This document shows, one piece after another, positions 24,877 through 32,592 of a DNA stretch of 64,000 nt (position 1 is its first letter; each line of letters opens with the position of its first letter). Made by a program: the position numbers and the translations under genes. This DNA comes from Neorhizobium petrolearium (GTDB lineage: Bacteria; Pseudomonadota; Alphaproteobacteria; Rhizobiales; Rhizobiaceae), in assembly GCF_017873175.1 (NCBI RefSeq), contig NZ_JAGGJW010000001.1, positions 248,001 through 312,000 of the forward strand. The letters are read 5' to 3'. The notes beneath the pieces are model-generated. The model made no database searches. It was not told the origin of the DNA and was given only the letters and a program-made list of their open reading frames with translations.

Positions 24877-25143
24877 TCAGCGGCGGTAGCTGAAGATGCG
24901 CAGGATGATGAAGACCGGGATGACGACGATCGCGCCGAGCAGAAGGTAGCTTCCCACCCGTCCGAGCGCCCTGAAGCCGTTATACCATAAGTCGAGAACG
25001 TGATAGCGGATGCTGTCCACGATATTGTCCGGCGTGAAGCCGAAGAATGCGAGAACAAAACCCACGATCAGGCACACGACGATCAGCTTCACGATCGTAC
25101 GGCCTGGCGTATCGCCCAGGAACCTGTTGACCCCGTCCGCCAT
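24877..25143 (-). CDS. DUF6460 membrane protein
   Basis: This is an 88-aa protein starting MADGVNRFLGDTPGRTIVKL. It has one hydrophobic helix (VVCLIVGFVLAFFGFTPDNI) and a second one (LLLGAIVVIPVFIILRIF), separated by an amphipathic loop. The start RFLGD-x-P and F-G-F-T-P-x-N-I match DUF6460, small alphaproteobacterial inner-membrane proteins of unknown function. First gene of the DUF6460-CAP-MATE operon. Confidence 0.75.
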   Translation of the reverse strand: MADGVNRFLGDTPGRTIVKLIVVCLIVGFVLAFFGFTPDNIVDSIRYHVLDLWYNGFRALGRVGSYLLLGAIVVIPVFIILRIFSYRR

Positions 25144-25279
25144 CCTTTTCCTTCTCCGAATTGCACCCTGAGAGATAGTCGGCAGCCGCAGCCGCCGCAA
25201 GTCTTTTGGGTTCCCTCAAATAGAACTTGAGTTTTTTTGTGACTTCGGCCAATAACCCGCACCCTCTTGAGATGCGCCA

Positions 25280-26209
25280 ATGCTGCCCAGCCAGTTTTCT
25301 TCCGGCGATGTGATCGCTGACCGTCGCGCCGACTATGCCCGCATGCTGTCGGAGGCGGGTGATTTCGGCGCAGCCGCCGAACTGATGGAGCAGACCCTTG
25401 AACTGGTGCCCGCTTGGGCGGCCGGCTGGTTCCGTCTTGGCGAATTCCGGGAAAAGGCAGGCCTCGAAACCGCCGATGAAGCCTACCGGCAGGCGCTGGC
25501 GCTCGAACCGGAAGACGTCTTCGGTGCGCGTTTGAAGCTTGCGCTGCTCGGCGTGGAGGAAATACCGGACCAGCCCCCGAGCCGCTATGTCGAAGGCCTG
25601 TTTGACGACTATGCCGACCGGTTTGATACGGCGCTGGTCGAAAAGCTCGATTATTCCGTGCCCGGCAAGCTTGCCGCCTTGGTCGCGCCCTATGCGCCGT
25701 TTCGCAACGTGGTCGATCTCGGCTGCGGAACCGGCCTTTTCGGCGCGGAAATCCGCGGGCAGGCAGGCTACCTCGAAGGCTTCGATCTTTCCCTGAACAT
25801 GCTGGCTCGGGCGGAGGCGAAGGGCCTCTACGACCATCTCGGTCAATCCGATCTCAGCCGGCCCTCCAAAGAAGCCGGTCTCTTCTCCGATGCTTTTCCC
25901 AAACATCGCGCCGATCTCGTTTCTGCTGCCGACGTGTTGATGTATCTCGGCTCACTGGAGACCGTCTTTCCGCTTGTGCTGGAGCTTCTGGTGCCGGGCG
26001 GCTTTTTCGCCTTTTCGGTCGAGGATGCGGGTGACGGTGAAACCTTCCTTTTACGGGAAACCCTCCGCTACGCCCATTCCGAGGCCTATATCCGCTCGCT
26101 GCTTGCCCGTTACAGCCTGGCGCTTCTGGACATGCGGAAGACCGTCATTCGTCTGGATGCCGGAAAACCCGTCCACGGCATTCTGTTTCTGTCGCGCAAG
26201 CCCGCCTGA
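25280..26209 (+). CDS. Class I SAM methyltransferase with N-terminal TPR
   Basis: This is a 309-aa protein. Residues ~15-95 form two TPR-like units (AAELMEQTLELVPAWAAGWF, then ADEAYRQALALEPEDV). Residues ~140-300 form a Rossmann methyltransferase with motif I VVDLGCGTGLFG, EGFDLSLNMLARA, and a later VEDAGDG. It resembles TPR-methyltransferases of rhizobia near membrane-protein genes; substrate unknown. It is divergent from the DUF6460 operon and monocistronic. Confidence 0.85.
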   Translation: MLPSQFSSGDVIADRRADYARMLSEAGDFGAAAELMEQTLELVPAWAAGWFRLGEFREKAGLETADEAYRQALALEPEDVFGARLKLALLGVEEIPDQPPSRYVEGLFDDYADRFDTALVEKLDYSVPGKLAALVAPYAPFRNVVDLGCGTGLFGAEIRGQAGYLEGFDLSLNMLARAEAKGLYDHLGQSDLSRPSKEAGLFSDAFPKHRADLVSAADVLMYLGSLETVFPLVLELLVPGGFFAFSVEDAGDGETFLLRETLRYAHSEAYIRSLLARYSLALLDMRKTVIRLDAGKPVHGILFLSRKPA

Positions 26210-26312
26210 TCGACCATTTCTTGCTTTTTTCCTTGCCGTCTCATCGCCGCTTGAACGCCCTTGATGACGGTTTTATTGCAGTGCAATATTATCGAAAACA
26301 AAGGGGCAAACG

Positions 26313-26966
26313 TTGGCTGGACAGCAGAAGCAGGTTCAGAAAAGAAGCCTTGGCTTCTACAGCATCGATCCGTCGAAGCACACGTTGCTTGAAGACGCGC
26401 AGGGGTTGGTCACCGGCGCGATGGTTGCGGCTCTCGGCTTCTATTTCCTGAACGAGGTCGGGCTTTTGACCGGCGGCACGGCGGGGGTCGCCTTTCTGCT
26501 GCATTACGCCTTCGGAATCTCCTTCGGCCTGCTGTTCTTCATCGTCAATCTGCCGTTCTACTATCTCTCGTTCCGGCGCCTCGGCCTGGCCTTCTCGCTG
26601 AAGACCTTTATCGCTATCGGCCTCGTTTCGGTGATCTCCGAAATCGAAAGCCGTTTTTTCCTGATCGATTATCTTCATCCCTTCTGGGCAGCTCTGCTCG
26701 GCGGCCTCTTGCTCGGTTACGGATTGCTGGCGCTCTACCGTCACCGGGCGAGCCTCGGCGGTGTCGGCATCCTGGCGATCTATATCCAGGACCGTTTCGG
26801 CATCCAGGCCGGATTGATCCAGCTTGCCTTCGATCTCTGCGTCATGCTCTGCGCCTTCGCGGTGGTCAGTCCCGTGACGGTGGCGTGGTCGGTGGTTGGT
26901 GCTGTCGTCCTCAACCTGTTCCTGGCGATCAACCATCGCTCGGATCGCTATATCGTGGTGCGCTGA
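26313..26966 (+). CDS. YitT family membrane protein (first tandem copy)
   Basis: This is a 217-aa protein from TTG 26313 with AAGGGG eight bases upstream; it is the only plausible start. About five hydrophobic segments, with the YitT (DUF161) hallmarks LTGGTAGVAFLL, GLLFFIVNLPFYYLSFRRLG, GGLLLGYGLLALYRHRASLGG and LNLFLAINHRSDR. Likely an inner-membrane transporter or scaffold of unknown ligand. The stop overlaps the next start (TGATG). Confidence 0.85.
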   Translation: MAGQQKQVQKRSLGFYSIDPSKHTLLEDAQGLVTGAMVAALGFYFLNEVGLLTGGTAGVAFLLHYAFGISFGLLFFIVNLPFYYLSFRRLGLAFSLKTFIAIGLVSVISEIESRFFLIDYLHPFWAALLGGLLLGYGLLALYRHRASLGGVGILAIYIQDRFGIQAGLIQLAFDLCVMLCAFAVVSPVTVAWSVVGAVVLNLFLAINHRSDRYIVVR

Positions 26967-27610
26967 TGACGGATGCTGCTGCGAAGAAAAGCCCGGTCGG
27001 CTTCTGGGCATCGAGTTCCGACCGCCATTCACCGCTGGAGGATGTGCAGGGGATCGCCGCCGGCAGCATGCTCGCGGCACTCGGCGTCACCATGCTTTCC
27101 TCGGCGCATCTCCTGATCGGCGGCACGGCAGGCCTCGGCTTCCTGATCCGCTATTCGACCGGCCTGAGCTTCGGCCTCGTCTTTTTCGCGCTCAACCTGC
27201 CGTTCTATTGGATCGCCTACAAGCGGCTCGGCCTTGCCTTTACGATCAAGACCTTTGCAGCCGTGGCGTTCACCTCGGCGCTGACGGAATTCCTGCCCGG
27301 CCTGATTGCCTTCGACCATATTCATCCGGTCGTGGCGGCCCTGTTCGGCGGCCTGCTGATCGGCACCGGCATGCTGGCTCTCTTCCGTCACAGGGCAAGC
27401 CTTGGCGGCTTCGGCATATTGGCTCTCTATCTGCAGGATCGGTTCGGCTGGCGGGCCGGCTTCGTCCAGCTCGGCCTCGACGGCGTGGTGCTGGCGCTCT
27501 CCTTCTTCGTCGCCAGCCCCTATGTCATCTTGTGCTCGATCCTTGCGGCGGTGACACTCAACCTGACGCTCGCCATCAACCACCGCACGGATCGTTACAT
27601 CGTCCGGTGA
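26966..27610 (+). CDS. YitT family membrane protein (second tandem copy)
   Basis: This is a 214-aa paralogue of the preceding protein, aligned along its whole length: LIGGTAGLGFLI, GLVFFALNLPFYWIAYKRLG, LLIGTGMLALFRHRASLGG and LNLTLAINHRTDR. Its ATG lies in the TGA of the first copy (26966), so the pair is translated together. The tandem arrangement suggests a heteromeric membrane complex from a duplicated gene. Function is unknown. A rhizobial hairpin repeat follows the stop. Confidence 0.85.
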   Translation: MTDAAAKKSPVGFWASSSDRHSPLEDVQGIAAGSMLAALGVTMLSSAHLLIGGTAGLGFLIRYSTGLSFGLVFFALNLPFYWIAYKRLGLAFTIKTFAAVAFTSALTEFLPGLIAFDHIHPVVAALFGGLLIGTGMLALFRHRASLGGFGILALYLQDRFGWRAGFVQLGLDGVVLALSFFVASPYVILCSILAAVTLNLTLAINHRTDRYIVR

Positions 27611-27654
27611 GCAATTCCAGGAAAAGTGCCTGGCGGTTTTCCGTCCGGAATTGC
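27611..27654. repeat. Rhizobial intergenic hairpin repeat
   Basis: GCAATTCC (27611-27618) and GGAATTGC (27647-27654) are exact inverted arms. Between them a nested CCAGG...CCTGG hairpin (27617-27633) and CGGTTTTCCG form a structure typical of the short imperfect-palindrome repeats found downstream of genes in Rhizobium/Agrobacterium. It lies after the YitT pair in a convergent region, so it may also act as a transcription barrier. Confidence 0.65.
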
Positions 27655-27680
27655 GCCAAACAAAAGATCAGTCGGCCTCT

Positions 27681-28142
27681 TCACACAGCCTTTGCCGGCT
27701 GATCGATCGGATGCATGGCGCGGAAGCCGACGCAGAGCCGGTTCCAGATGTTGATCACGCCGATCGCGACTGTGATCTTGACCATGTCCTCTTCGGTGAA
27801 ATGCGCCCTCAGCGTCTCGTAAGCGCTGTGGGGAACATGGGTATCGGCAACGCGGGTCACCGCATCCACCCAGGTTAAGAGCGCCCGTTCCTTTTCGTCG
27901 TAGATCGGCGATTCTTCCCACGCGCTCATGAGGTTGATCCACTGCTCGGAAAGACCGTCATGCCGGCTTTCCTTCACATGCATGTCGATGCAGTAGGCGC
28001 AGTGGTTGATGATCGAGGCACGCAGCTTGATGAGGTGGATGTGGCGAGGTTCGAGGCCGCACCCCTGGACGTAGTTTTCGAGGTTCTTGACGGCATTGTA
28101 GGCTTCCTGCGAGGCCTTGTAGAAATTCAGGCGCGGCTGCAT
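27681..28142 (-). CDS. Carboxymuconolactone decarboxylase/AhpD-like protein
   Basis: This is a 153-aa protein from ATG 28142 (MQPRLNFYKASQEAYNA). It contains the core motif INHCAYCIDMH, with the redox Cys pair C-x-x-C followed by His, as in peroxidase-associated AhpD-like proteins. A proton-relay-type acidic residue lies upstream. It likely reduces peroxides or acts as a CMD-type scaffold. It follows the Rrf2 gene by 45 bp on the same strand, so the regulator is probably its controller. Confidence 0.85.
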   Translation of the reverse strand: MQPRLNFYKASQEAYNAVKNLENYVQGCGLEPRHIHLIKLRASIINHCAYCIDMHVKESRHDGLSEQWINLMSAWEESPIYDEKERALLTWVDAVTRVADTHVPHSAYETLRAHFTEEDMVKITVAIGVINIWNRLCVGFRAMHPIDQPAKAV

Positions 28143-28187
28143 CGATCTTCTCCTTGGGGTGTGGCCTATAGGTTGAGCTTTCAACCT

Positions 28188-28688
28188 TCAGCGGGCCGTC
28201 TTGCGTTCGTGGATGTCGAGGAAGGCGCAGCCGCGGGCGGCAATCCCCCCGTCGTCGGTGGCCTCCAGGTCCGCCAGGATGTCGGCGATCGACACCCTGG
28301 CGAGTTCGGCGCGATAGGCCCTTTCGGCCTTCAGCATCGCGGCATTGATGCCGCAGGGTTTCGCGAAATAGCGCCCGGGTAAGGGGTTCGGCCCGCGCTG
28401 GCGGATTTCCGCGCAGCGGAAGGCGGGAGCCGGCCCTTCGACGGCGAGCACGATATCGAGCAGCGAGATGTCTTCCGGCTGCTTCGCCAGCCGATAGCCG
28501 CCCTTCGGCCCCGGCACGGTGTCGAGCAGACCGGCTCCCGAAAGCGCCTGCAGGTGCTTCAGGAGATAGCTCGTTGAGACGCCGTGAAACTCCGCCAGTG
28601 CCGCAGCCGAGAGTACGCCGTCTTCCGAAACGCGCGAAAGCATGGTCACACAGTGGATCGCCTGTTCGACGCCGTCGCCGAGTTTCAT
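28188..28688 (-). CDS. Rrf2 family transcriptional regulator
   Basis: This is a 166-aa protein beginning MKLGDGVEQAIHCVTML. The winged helix-turn-helix has AALAEFHGVSTSYLLKHLQAL and LDTVPGPKGGYRLAK, typical Rrf2 features. Three Cys follow the DNA-binding domain (FRCAE, KPCGI, ARGCA), so a metal, Fe-S or thiol sensor is possible. AGGAGGTGAAGG precedes the ATG. A strong dyad lies 12 bp upstream of the start, where it would bind itself and the downstream AhpD-like gene. Confidence 0.88.
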   Translation of the reverse strand: MKLGDGVEQAIHCVTMLSRVSEDGVLSAAALAEFHGVSTSYLLKHLQALSGAGLLDTVPGPKGGYRLAKQPEDISLLDIVLAVEGPAPAFRCAEIRQRGPNPLPGRYFAKPCGINAAMLKAERAYRAELARVSIADILADLEATDDGGIAARGCAFLDIHERKTAR

Positions 28689-28699
28689 CCTTCACCTCC

Positions 28700-28728
28700 T
28701 AATCACGGATAATATTTATCCATGATTA
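28700..28728. promoter_or_regulatory. Rrf2-type operator dyad
   Basis: TAATCACGGATAA and TTATCCATGATTA form 13-bp arms with one mismatch and a 3-bp spacer (TAT), centred at 28714. The dyad lies 12 bp upstream of the Rrf2 start and inside the likely promoter. The symmetric GGATA...TATCC core is typical of Rrf2-family sites. Binding by this regulator is inferred. Confidence 0.7.
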
Positions 28729-28774
28729 TATCCGGCCGTCAAGTGCTCTTCTTTTTCGGCTGTTTCCGCTTATC

Positions 28775-31306
28775 TTGAGCGGCGTGGATGTCATCGAAAC
28801 CCAGTCTTCCGGCCGAGATGCCGCGCTCCTGCCCCGGCCGTTCCTGAAATGGTTCGCCGAAAAGGGCTGGCAGCCGCGCGCCCATCAGCTGGAGCTGCTT
28901 TCCCGCGCCACGGCCGGCGAGAACATGCTCCTGATCGCGCCGACCGGCGCCGGCAAGACGCTTGCCGGTTTCCTGCCGTCGCTCACCGATCTCACGCGCC
29001 GCGGAAAGATCCCGCCGGGCTCGGCTTTTGCGGGCATCCATACGCTTTACGTCTCGCCATTGAAGGCGCTGACGGTCGATATCGAGCGCAACCTGATGAA
29101 GCCGGTGACGGAAATGGGGCTGTCCGTCACCATCGAGAACCGCACCGGCGATACGCCGCAGGCCAAGCGCCAGCGCCAGAAGCTCAATCCGCCGGATATC
29201 CTGCTGACGACACCCGAACAGGTTGCCCTTCTGCTCGCCAACAAGGAGGCGGAGCGCTTTTTCAAAGACCTGAAATACGTCGTCTTCGATGAATTGCATT
29301 CGCTGGTGACCTCGAAGCGCGGCCACCTTCTGTCGCTCGATCTCGCCCGCATCCGAAGGCACGCTCCACGGGCGCAGACTATTGGTCTGTCCGCCACTGT
29401 CGCCGATCCCATGGACCTGCAGCGCTGGCTGGTACCCCAAGGCGAGAACCCGGCGCTGCCGGCCGGCCTCGTGCATGTCACGGGCGGTGCGGCGCCGAAC
29501 ATCACCATCATGAAGACCGATGACCGCATTCCCTGGTCGGGTCACGTTTCGACTTATGCGATGCCGGAAGTCTACGATGAGATCAGGCGCCACAGGACGA
29601 CGCTGATCTTCGTCAACACCCGCTTCCAGGCGGAGCTTCTGTTCCAGACGCTCTGGACGATCAACGAGGACAACCTGCCGATTGCGCTGCATCACGGCTC
29701 ACTCGATGCCGGTCAGCGCCGCAAGGTGGAGGCCGCCATGGCCGCCAACAAATTGCGCGCCGTCGTCGCCACATCGACACTGGACATGGGCATCGACTGG
29801 GGCGACGTCGATCTGGTGGTTCACGTGGGTGCGCCGAAAGGGGCCTCGCGGCTTGCCCAGCGCATCGGCCGGTCGAACCACCGCATGGACGAGCCTTCGA
29901 AGGCGATCCTCGTGCCCGCCAACCGTTTCGAGGTCCTGGAGTGCCAGGCAGCCCTCGACGCCAATTATCTCGGCGCGCAGGATACGCCGCCGGTCGGCGA
30001 AGGCGCGCTCGACGTGCTCGCCCAGCACGTGCTCGGGATGGCCTGCGCCGAACCCTTCGATCCGGTCGAACTCTATGAGGAAATCCGCACCGCTTCGCCC
30101 TATGCCGGTCTCTCCTGGGAAATGTTCGAACGCATCGTCGATTTCGTCGCGACCGGCGGCTACGCGCTGCGCTCCTACGAGCGCTATGCGAAAATCAGGA
30201 AAACCAAGGACGGTCGCTGGCGTATCTCCAATCCGCAGGTCGCGCAGCAATACCGCCTGAACCTCGGCACGATCGTCGAAGCGACCGAACTCAACGTCCG
30301 GCTCGTGCGGCGCAACAACAACGGTTCGCTCGGGCGGGGAGGGCTCTCCCTCGGCAAGGTCGAGGAATACTTTCTCGAACAGCTTGTGCAGGGCGATACG
30401 TTCCTGTTCGCCGGCAAGGTGCTACGCTTCGAGGGCATCCGGGAAAACGAATGCCTCGTCTCCAACGCCTTCTCGCTTGATCCGAAAATTCCCGCCTATG
30501 CCGGCGGCAAGTTTCCGCTGACCACCTATCTGGCCGCCCAGGTCCGCTCCATGCTCGCCGATCCGGATCGCTGGCGGGGCCTGCCGGATCAGGTGCGCGA
30601 CTGGCTGAGCATCCAGCGGGAGCGCTCGATCGTGCCGAAGCAGGACGAACTTCTGATCGAGACGTTTCCCAGGGGAAAGCGCTTCTTCCTGATCGCCTAT
30701 TGCTTCGAGGGCAGGCTGGCGCACCAGACGCTCGGCATGCTGCTCACCCGCAGGCTGGATCGCATCGGCGCCCACCCGCTCGGCTTCGTCGCGACGGATT
30801 ATTCGCTCGCCGTCTGGGGGCTTGAGGACATGGGCACGATGATCCGTTCCGGTCGCCTGAGCCTTTCCGATCTGTTCGACGAGGACATGCTGGGCGACGA
30901 TCTGGAGGCCTGGCTGAACGAAAGCTACATGCTGAAACGCACGTTCCGCAATTGCGCCGTGATTTCCGGTTTGATCGAGCGCCGCCATCCGGGCAAGGAA
31001 AAGACCGGAAGGCAGGTGACGGTCTCGACCGATCTGATCTACGATGTTCTCAGAACCCACGAGCCGGACCATGTGCTTCTGGAGGCGACGAGGCGGGATG
31101 CGGCATCCGGGCTTTTGGATCTCGGCCGGTTAGGCGATATGCTGAAGCGAATCAGGGGGCACATCACCCACCGCGATCTCGACCGCGTCTCGCCGCTTGC
31201 CATCCCGATCATGCTGGAGATCGGCAAGGAGCCGGTGCCGGGCGAGGCGCAGGACGCGGTGCTGAAGGAAGCCGCCGAGAAACTGATCGCGGAGGCGTTG
31301 AGCTGA
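28775..31306 (+). CDS. Ligase-associated DEXH-box helicase (Lhr-like)
   Basis: This is an 843-aa protein. Helicase motifs: Walker A IAPTGAGKTLAGF, DEXH box VVFDELHSL, SAT in LSATVADP, then motif V/VI GMDIDWGD-like TLDMGIDWGDVDL and QRIGRSNHR. The long C-terminal region matches the Lhr core plus a conserved extension. In alphaproteobacteria this helicase is linked to DNA-damage response with a ligase and PdeM. Start is uncertain: TTG 28775 gives the listed length, GTG 28784 is an alternative. The stop overlaps the PdeM start. Confidence 0.9.
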   Translation: MSGVDVIETQSSGRDAALLPRPFLKWFAEKGWQPRAHQLELLSRATAGENMLLIAPTGAGKTLAGFLPSLTDLTRRGKIPPGSAFAGIHTLYVSPLKALTVDIERNLMKPVTEMGLSVTIENRTGDTPQAKRQRQKLNPPDILLTTPEQVALLLANKEAERFFKDLKYVVFDELHSLVTSKRGHLLSLDLARIRRHAPRAQTIGLSATVADPMDLQRWLVPQGENPALPAGLVHVTGGAAPNITIMKTDDRIPWSGHVSTYAMPEVYDEIRRHRTTLIFVNTRFQAELLFQTLWTINEDNLPIALHHGSLDAGQRRKVEAAMAANKLRAVVATSTLDMGIDWGDVDLVVHVGAPKGASRLAQRIGRSNHRMDEPSKAILVPANRFEVLECQAALDANYLGAQDTPPVGEGALDVLAQHVLGMACAEPFDPVELYEEIRTASPYAGLSWEMFERIVDFVATGGYALRSYERYAKIRKTKDGRWRISNPQVAQQYRLNLGTIVEATELNVRLVRRNNNGSLGRGGLSLGKVEEYFLEQLVQGDTFLFAGKVLRFEGIRENECLVSNAFSLDPKIPAYAGGKFPLTTYLAAQVRSMLADPDRWRGLPDQVRDWLSIQRERSIVPKQDELLIETFPRGKRFFLIAYCFEGRLAHQTLGMLLTRRLDRIGAHPLGFVATDYSLAVWGLEDMGTMIRSGRLSLSDLFDEDMLGDDLEAWLNESYMLKRTFRNCAVISGLIERRHPGKEKTGRQVTVSTDLIYDVLRTHEPDHVLLEATRRDAASGLLDLGRLGDMLKRIRGHITHRDLDRVSPLAIPIMLEIGKEPVPGEAQDAVLKEAAEKLIAEALS

Positions 31307-32070
31307 TGCGAATTTTAGGACTGGACGAGCAGAAATTGATGCACCGCCTTGGGCTTGCGGCCCGTGCCAATGGAACGACCGGAGCCGCCACAGGTGCGGA
31401 AGAGATCGTCGTAAACGGGGTCGCCGCGGTCTGCGATCCAATGGGCAGCCTCTATCTGCCGGAAAACGGCATGCTCGTCGTCTCCGACCTGCATCTGGAA
31501 AAAGGAGCGGCTTTCGCCCGGCGCGGCATGCTGCTGCCGCCCTATGACACGATTGCCACGCTCAACATCCTCTCGGCCGTCATCAACCGCTACGATCCGA
31601 AGATCGTCGTCTCGCTCGGCGACAATTTTCATGACCGGAAGGGCTCAGAACATCTACCGGAAGAGCTGCGCTCGCTGATCACAGCCATGGCGCGCGGCCG
31701 CGACTGGATCTGGATCAACGGCAACCACGATCCGGATGGCACCGTCGACCTGCCAGGCACCTGCACTGACGAGCTGTTTTACGGCGGTCTTGTTTTCCGC
31801 CATGAGCCGAGCCTGATTTCCGGAAAGGGCGAGATCGCCGGGCACCTGCATCCGGCAGCCACCGTCCGCCGCCGGGAAAAATCCGTCCGCCGCCCGTGTT
31901 TTGCGAGTGACGGTTCGCGTCTTCTCATGCCGGCCTTCGGCGTTCTGGCAGGCGGCCTCGACCTTCGCCACAAGGCGATGCGCGGCCTTTTCGACCATGA
32001 AAAGCTGGTCGCGCATCTTCTCGGCCGCGACCGCATCTATTCCGTTCGCTATAGCAATCTTATCGGTTGA
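31306..32070 (+). CDS. pdeM: Ligase-associated metallophosphoesterase PdeM
   Basis: This is a 254-aa protein with a metal-binding phosphoesterase core: VVSDLHLEKG (D-x-H), SLGDNFHD (GDNxHD), WINGNHDPDG (GNHD) and later AGHLHP. PdeM-type proteins are Mre11-like DNA nuclease candidates coupled to the Lhr-type helicase. It is co-translated with the helicase (TGATG at 31304-31308). The DNA ligase and beta-CASP exonuclease of the full cluster are not seen in this window. Confidence 0.88.
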   Translation: MRILGLDEQKLMHRLGLAARANGTTGAATGAEEIVVNGVAAVCDPMGSLYLPENGMLVVSDLHLEKGAAFARRGMLLPPYDTIATLNILSAVINRYDPKIVVSLGDNFHDRKGSEHLPEELRSLITAMARGRDWIWINGNHDPDGTVDLPGTCTDELFYGGLVFRHEPSLISGKGEIAGHLHPAATVRRREKSVRRPCFASDGSRLLMPAFGVLAGGLDLRHKAMRGLFDHEKLVAHLLGRDRIYSVRYSNLIG

Positions 32071-32508
32071 TCAGCGATAGACCAGCACCGGCGTCTTGGA
32101 GTTCGCCAGCACCTTCATGGTCACGCTGCCGAGCATGAAGGCCTTGAAGCCGGAGCGGCCGTGGGAGGCCATGGCGATCAGGTCGCAATTGTTCTTCTCT
32201 GCAGTCTCGACGATCGTCTTCGCCGTGTCGCCGCTGTCGAGCTTCACCGTCTCGCAGGCGACCATGTGCTGCTTTGCCGCTTCCTTGGCATCGGCAAGAA
32301 TCCGGTCGGCCGCCTCGTTGTTGAAACGGTCATATTCCGCGTAGGCGACCTCCATCCCGGTCGGATTGAGCGTCATGACCTGCAGAGGCTCCATGACCAC
32401 CAATACCGTGGCTTTCGCGCCAATCTCACGGGCGAAGTCCAGGGCTTTTTTGAGTGCCTCGGTGGAAATGGGCGATCCGTCCGTCGGGATCAGGATATGC
32501 TTGTACAT
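32071..32508 (-). CDS. Universal stress protein
   Basis: This is a 145-aa protein from ATG 32508 (MYKHILIPTDGSPISTEAL) with GGAGGT eight bases upstream. It is a single UspA domain with ATP-binding signature GRSGFKAFMLGSVT near the C-terminus. A cytoplasmic stress-response nucleotide binder. Its stop directly abuts the convergent PdeM stop. Confidence 0.92.
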   Translation of the reverse strand: MYKHILIPTDGSPISTEALKKALDFAREIGAKATVLVVMEPLQVMTLNPTGMEVAYAEYDRFNNEAADRILADAKEAAKQHMVACETVKLDSGDTAKTIVETAEKNNCDLIAMASHGRSGFKAFMLGSVTMKVLANSKTPVLVYR

Positions 32509-32592
32509 GGGGTACCTCCAGTATCTGACAGCTATCTTTGCCGTGTAGCGTCGGCCGTCATTGACATGCGTCAAGACTGAGAGATGAAACGC

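Noticed and set aside
25214..25238. CTCAA...TTGAG hairpin followed by seven T, resembling an intrinsic terminator on the plus strand
   Set aside because: No plus-strand gene ends upstream; the stem is only 5 bp; it lies in a divergent promoter region, so the T-run is probably promoter-related.
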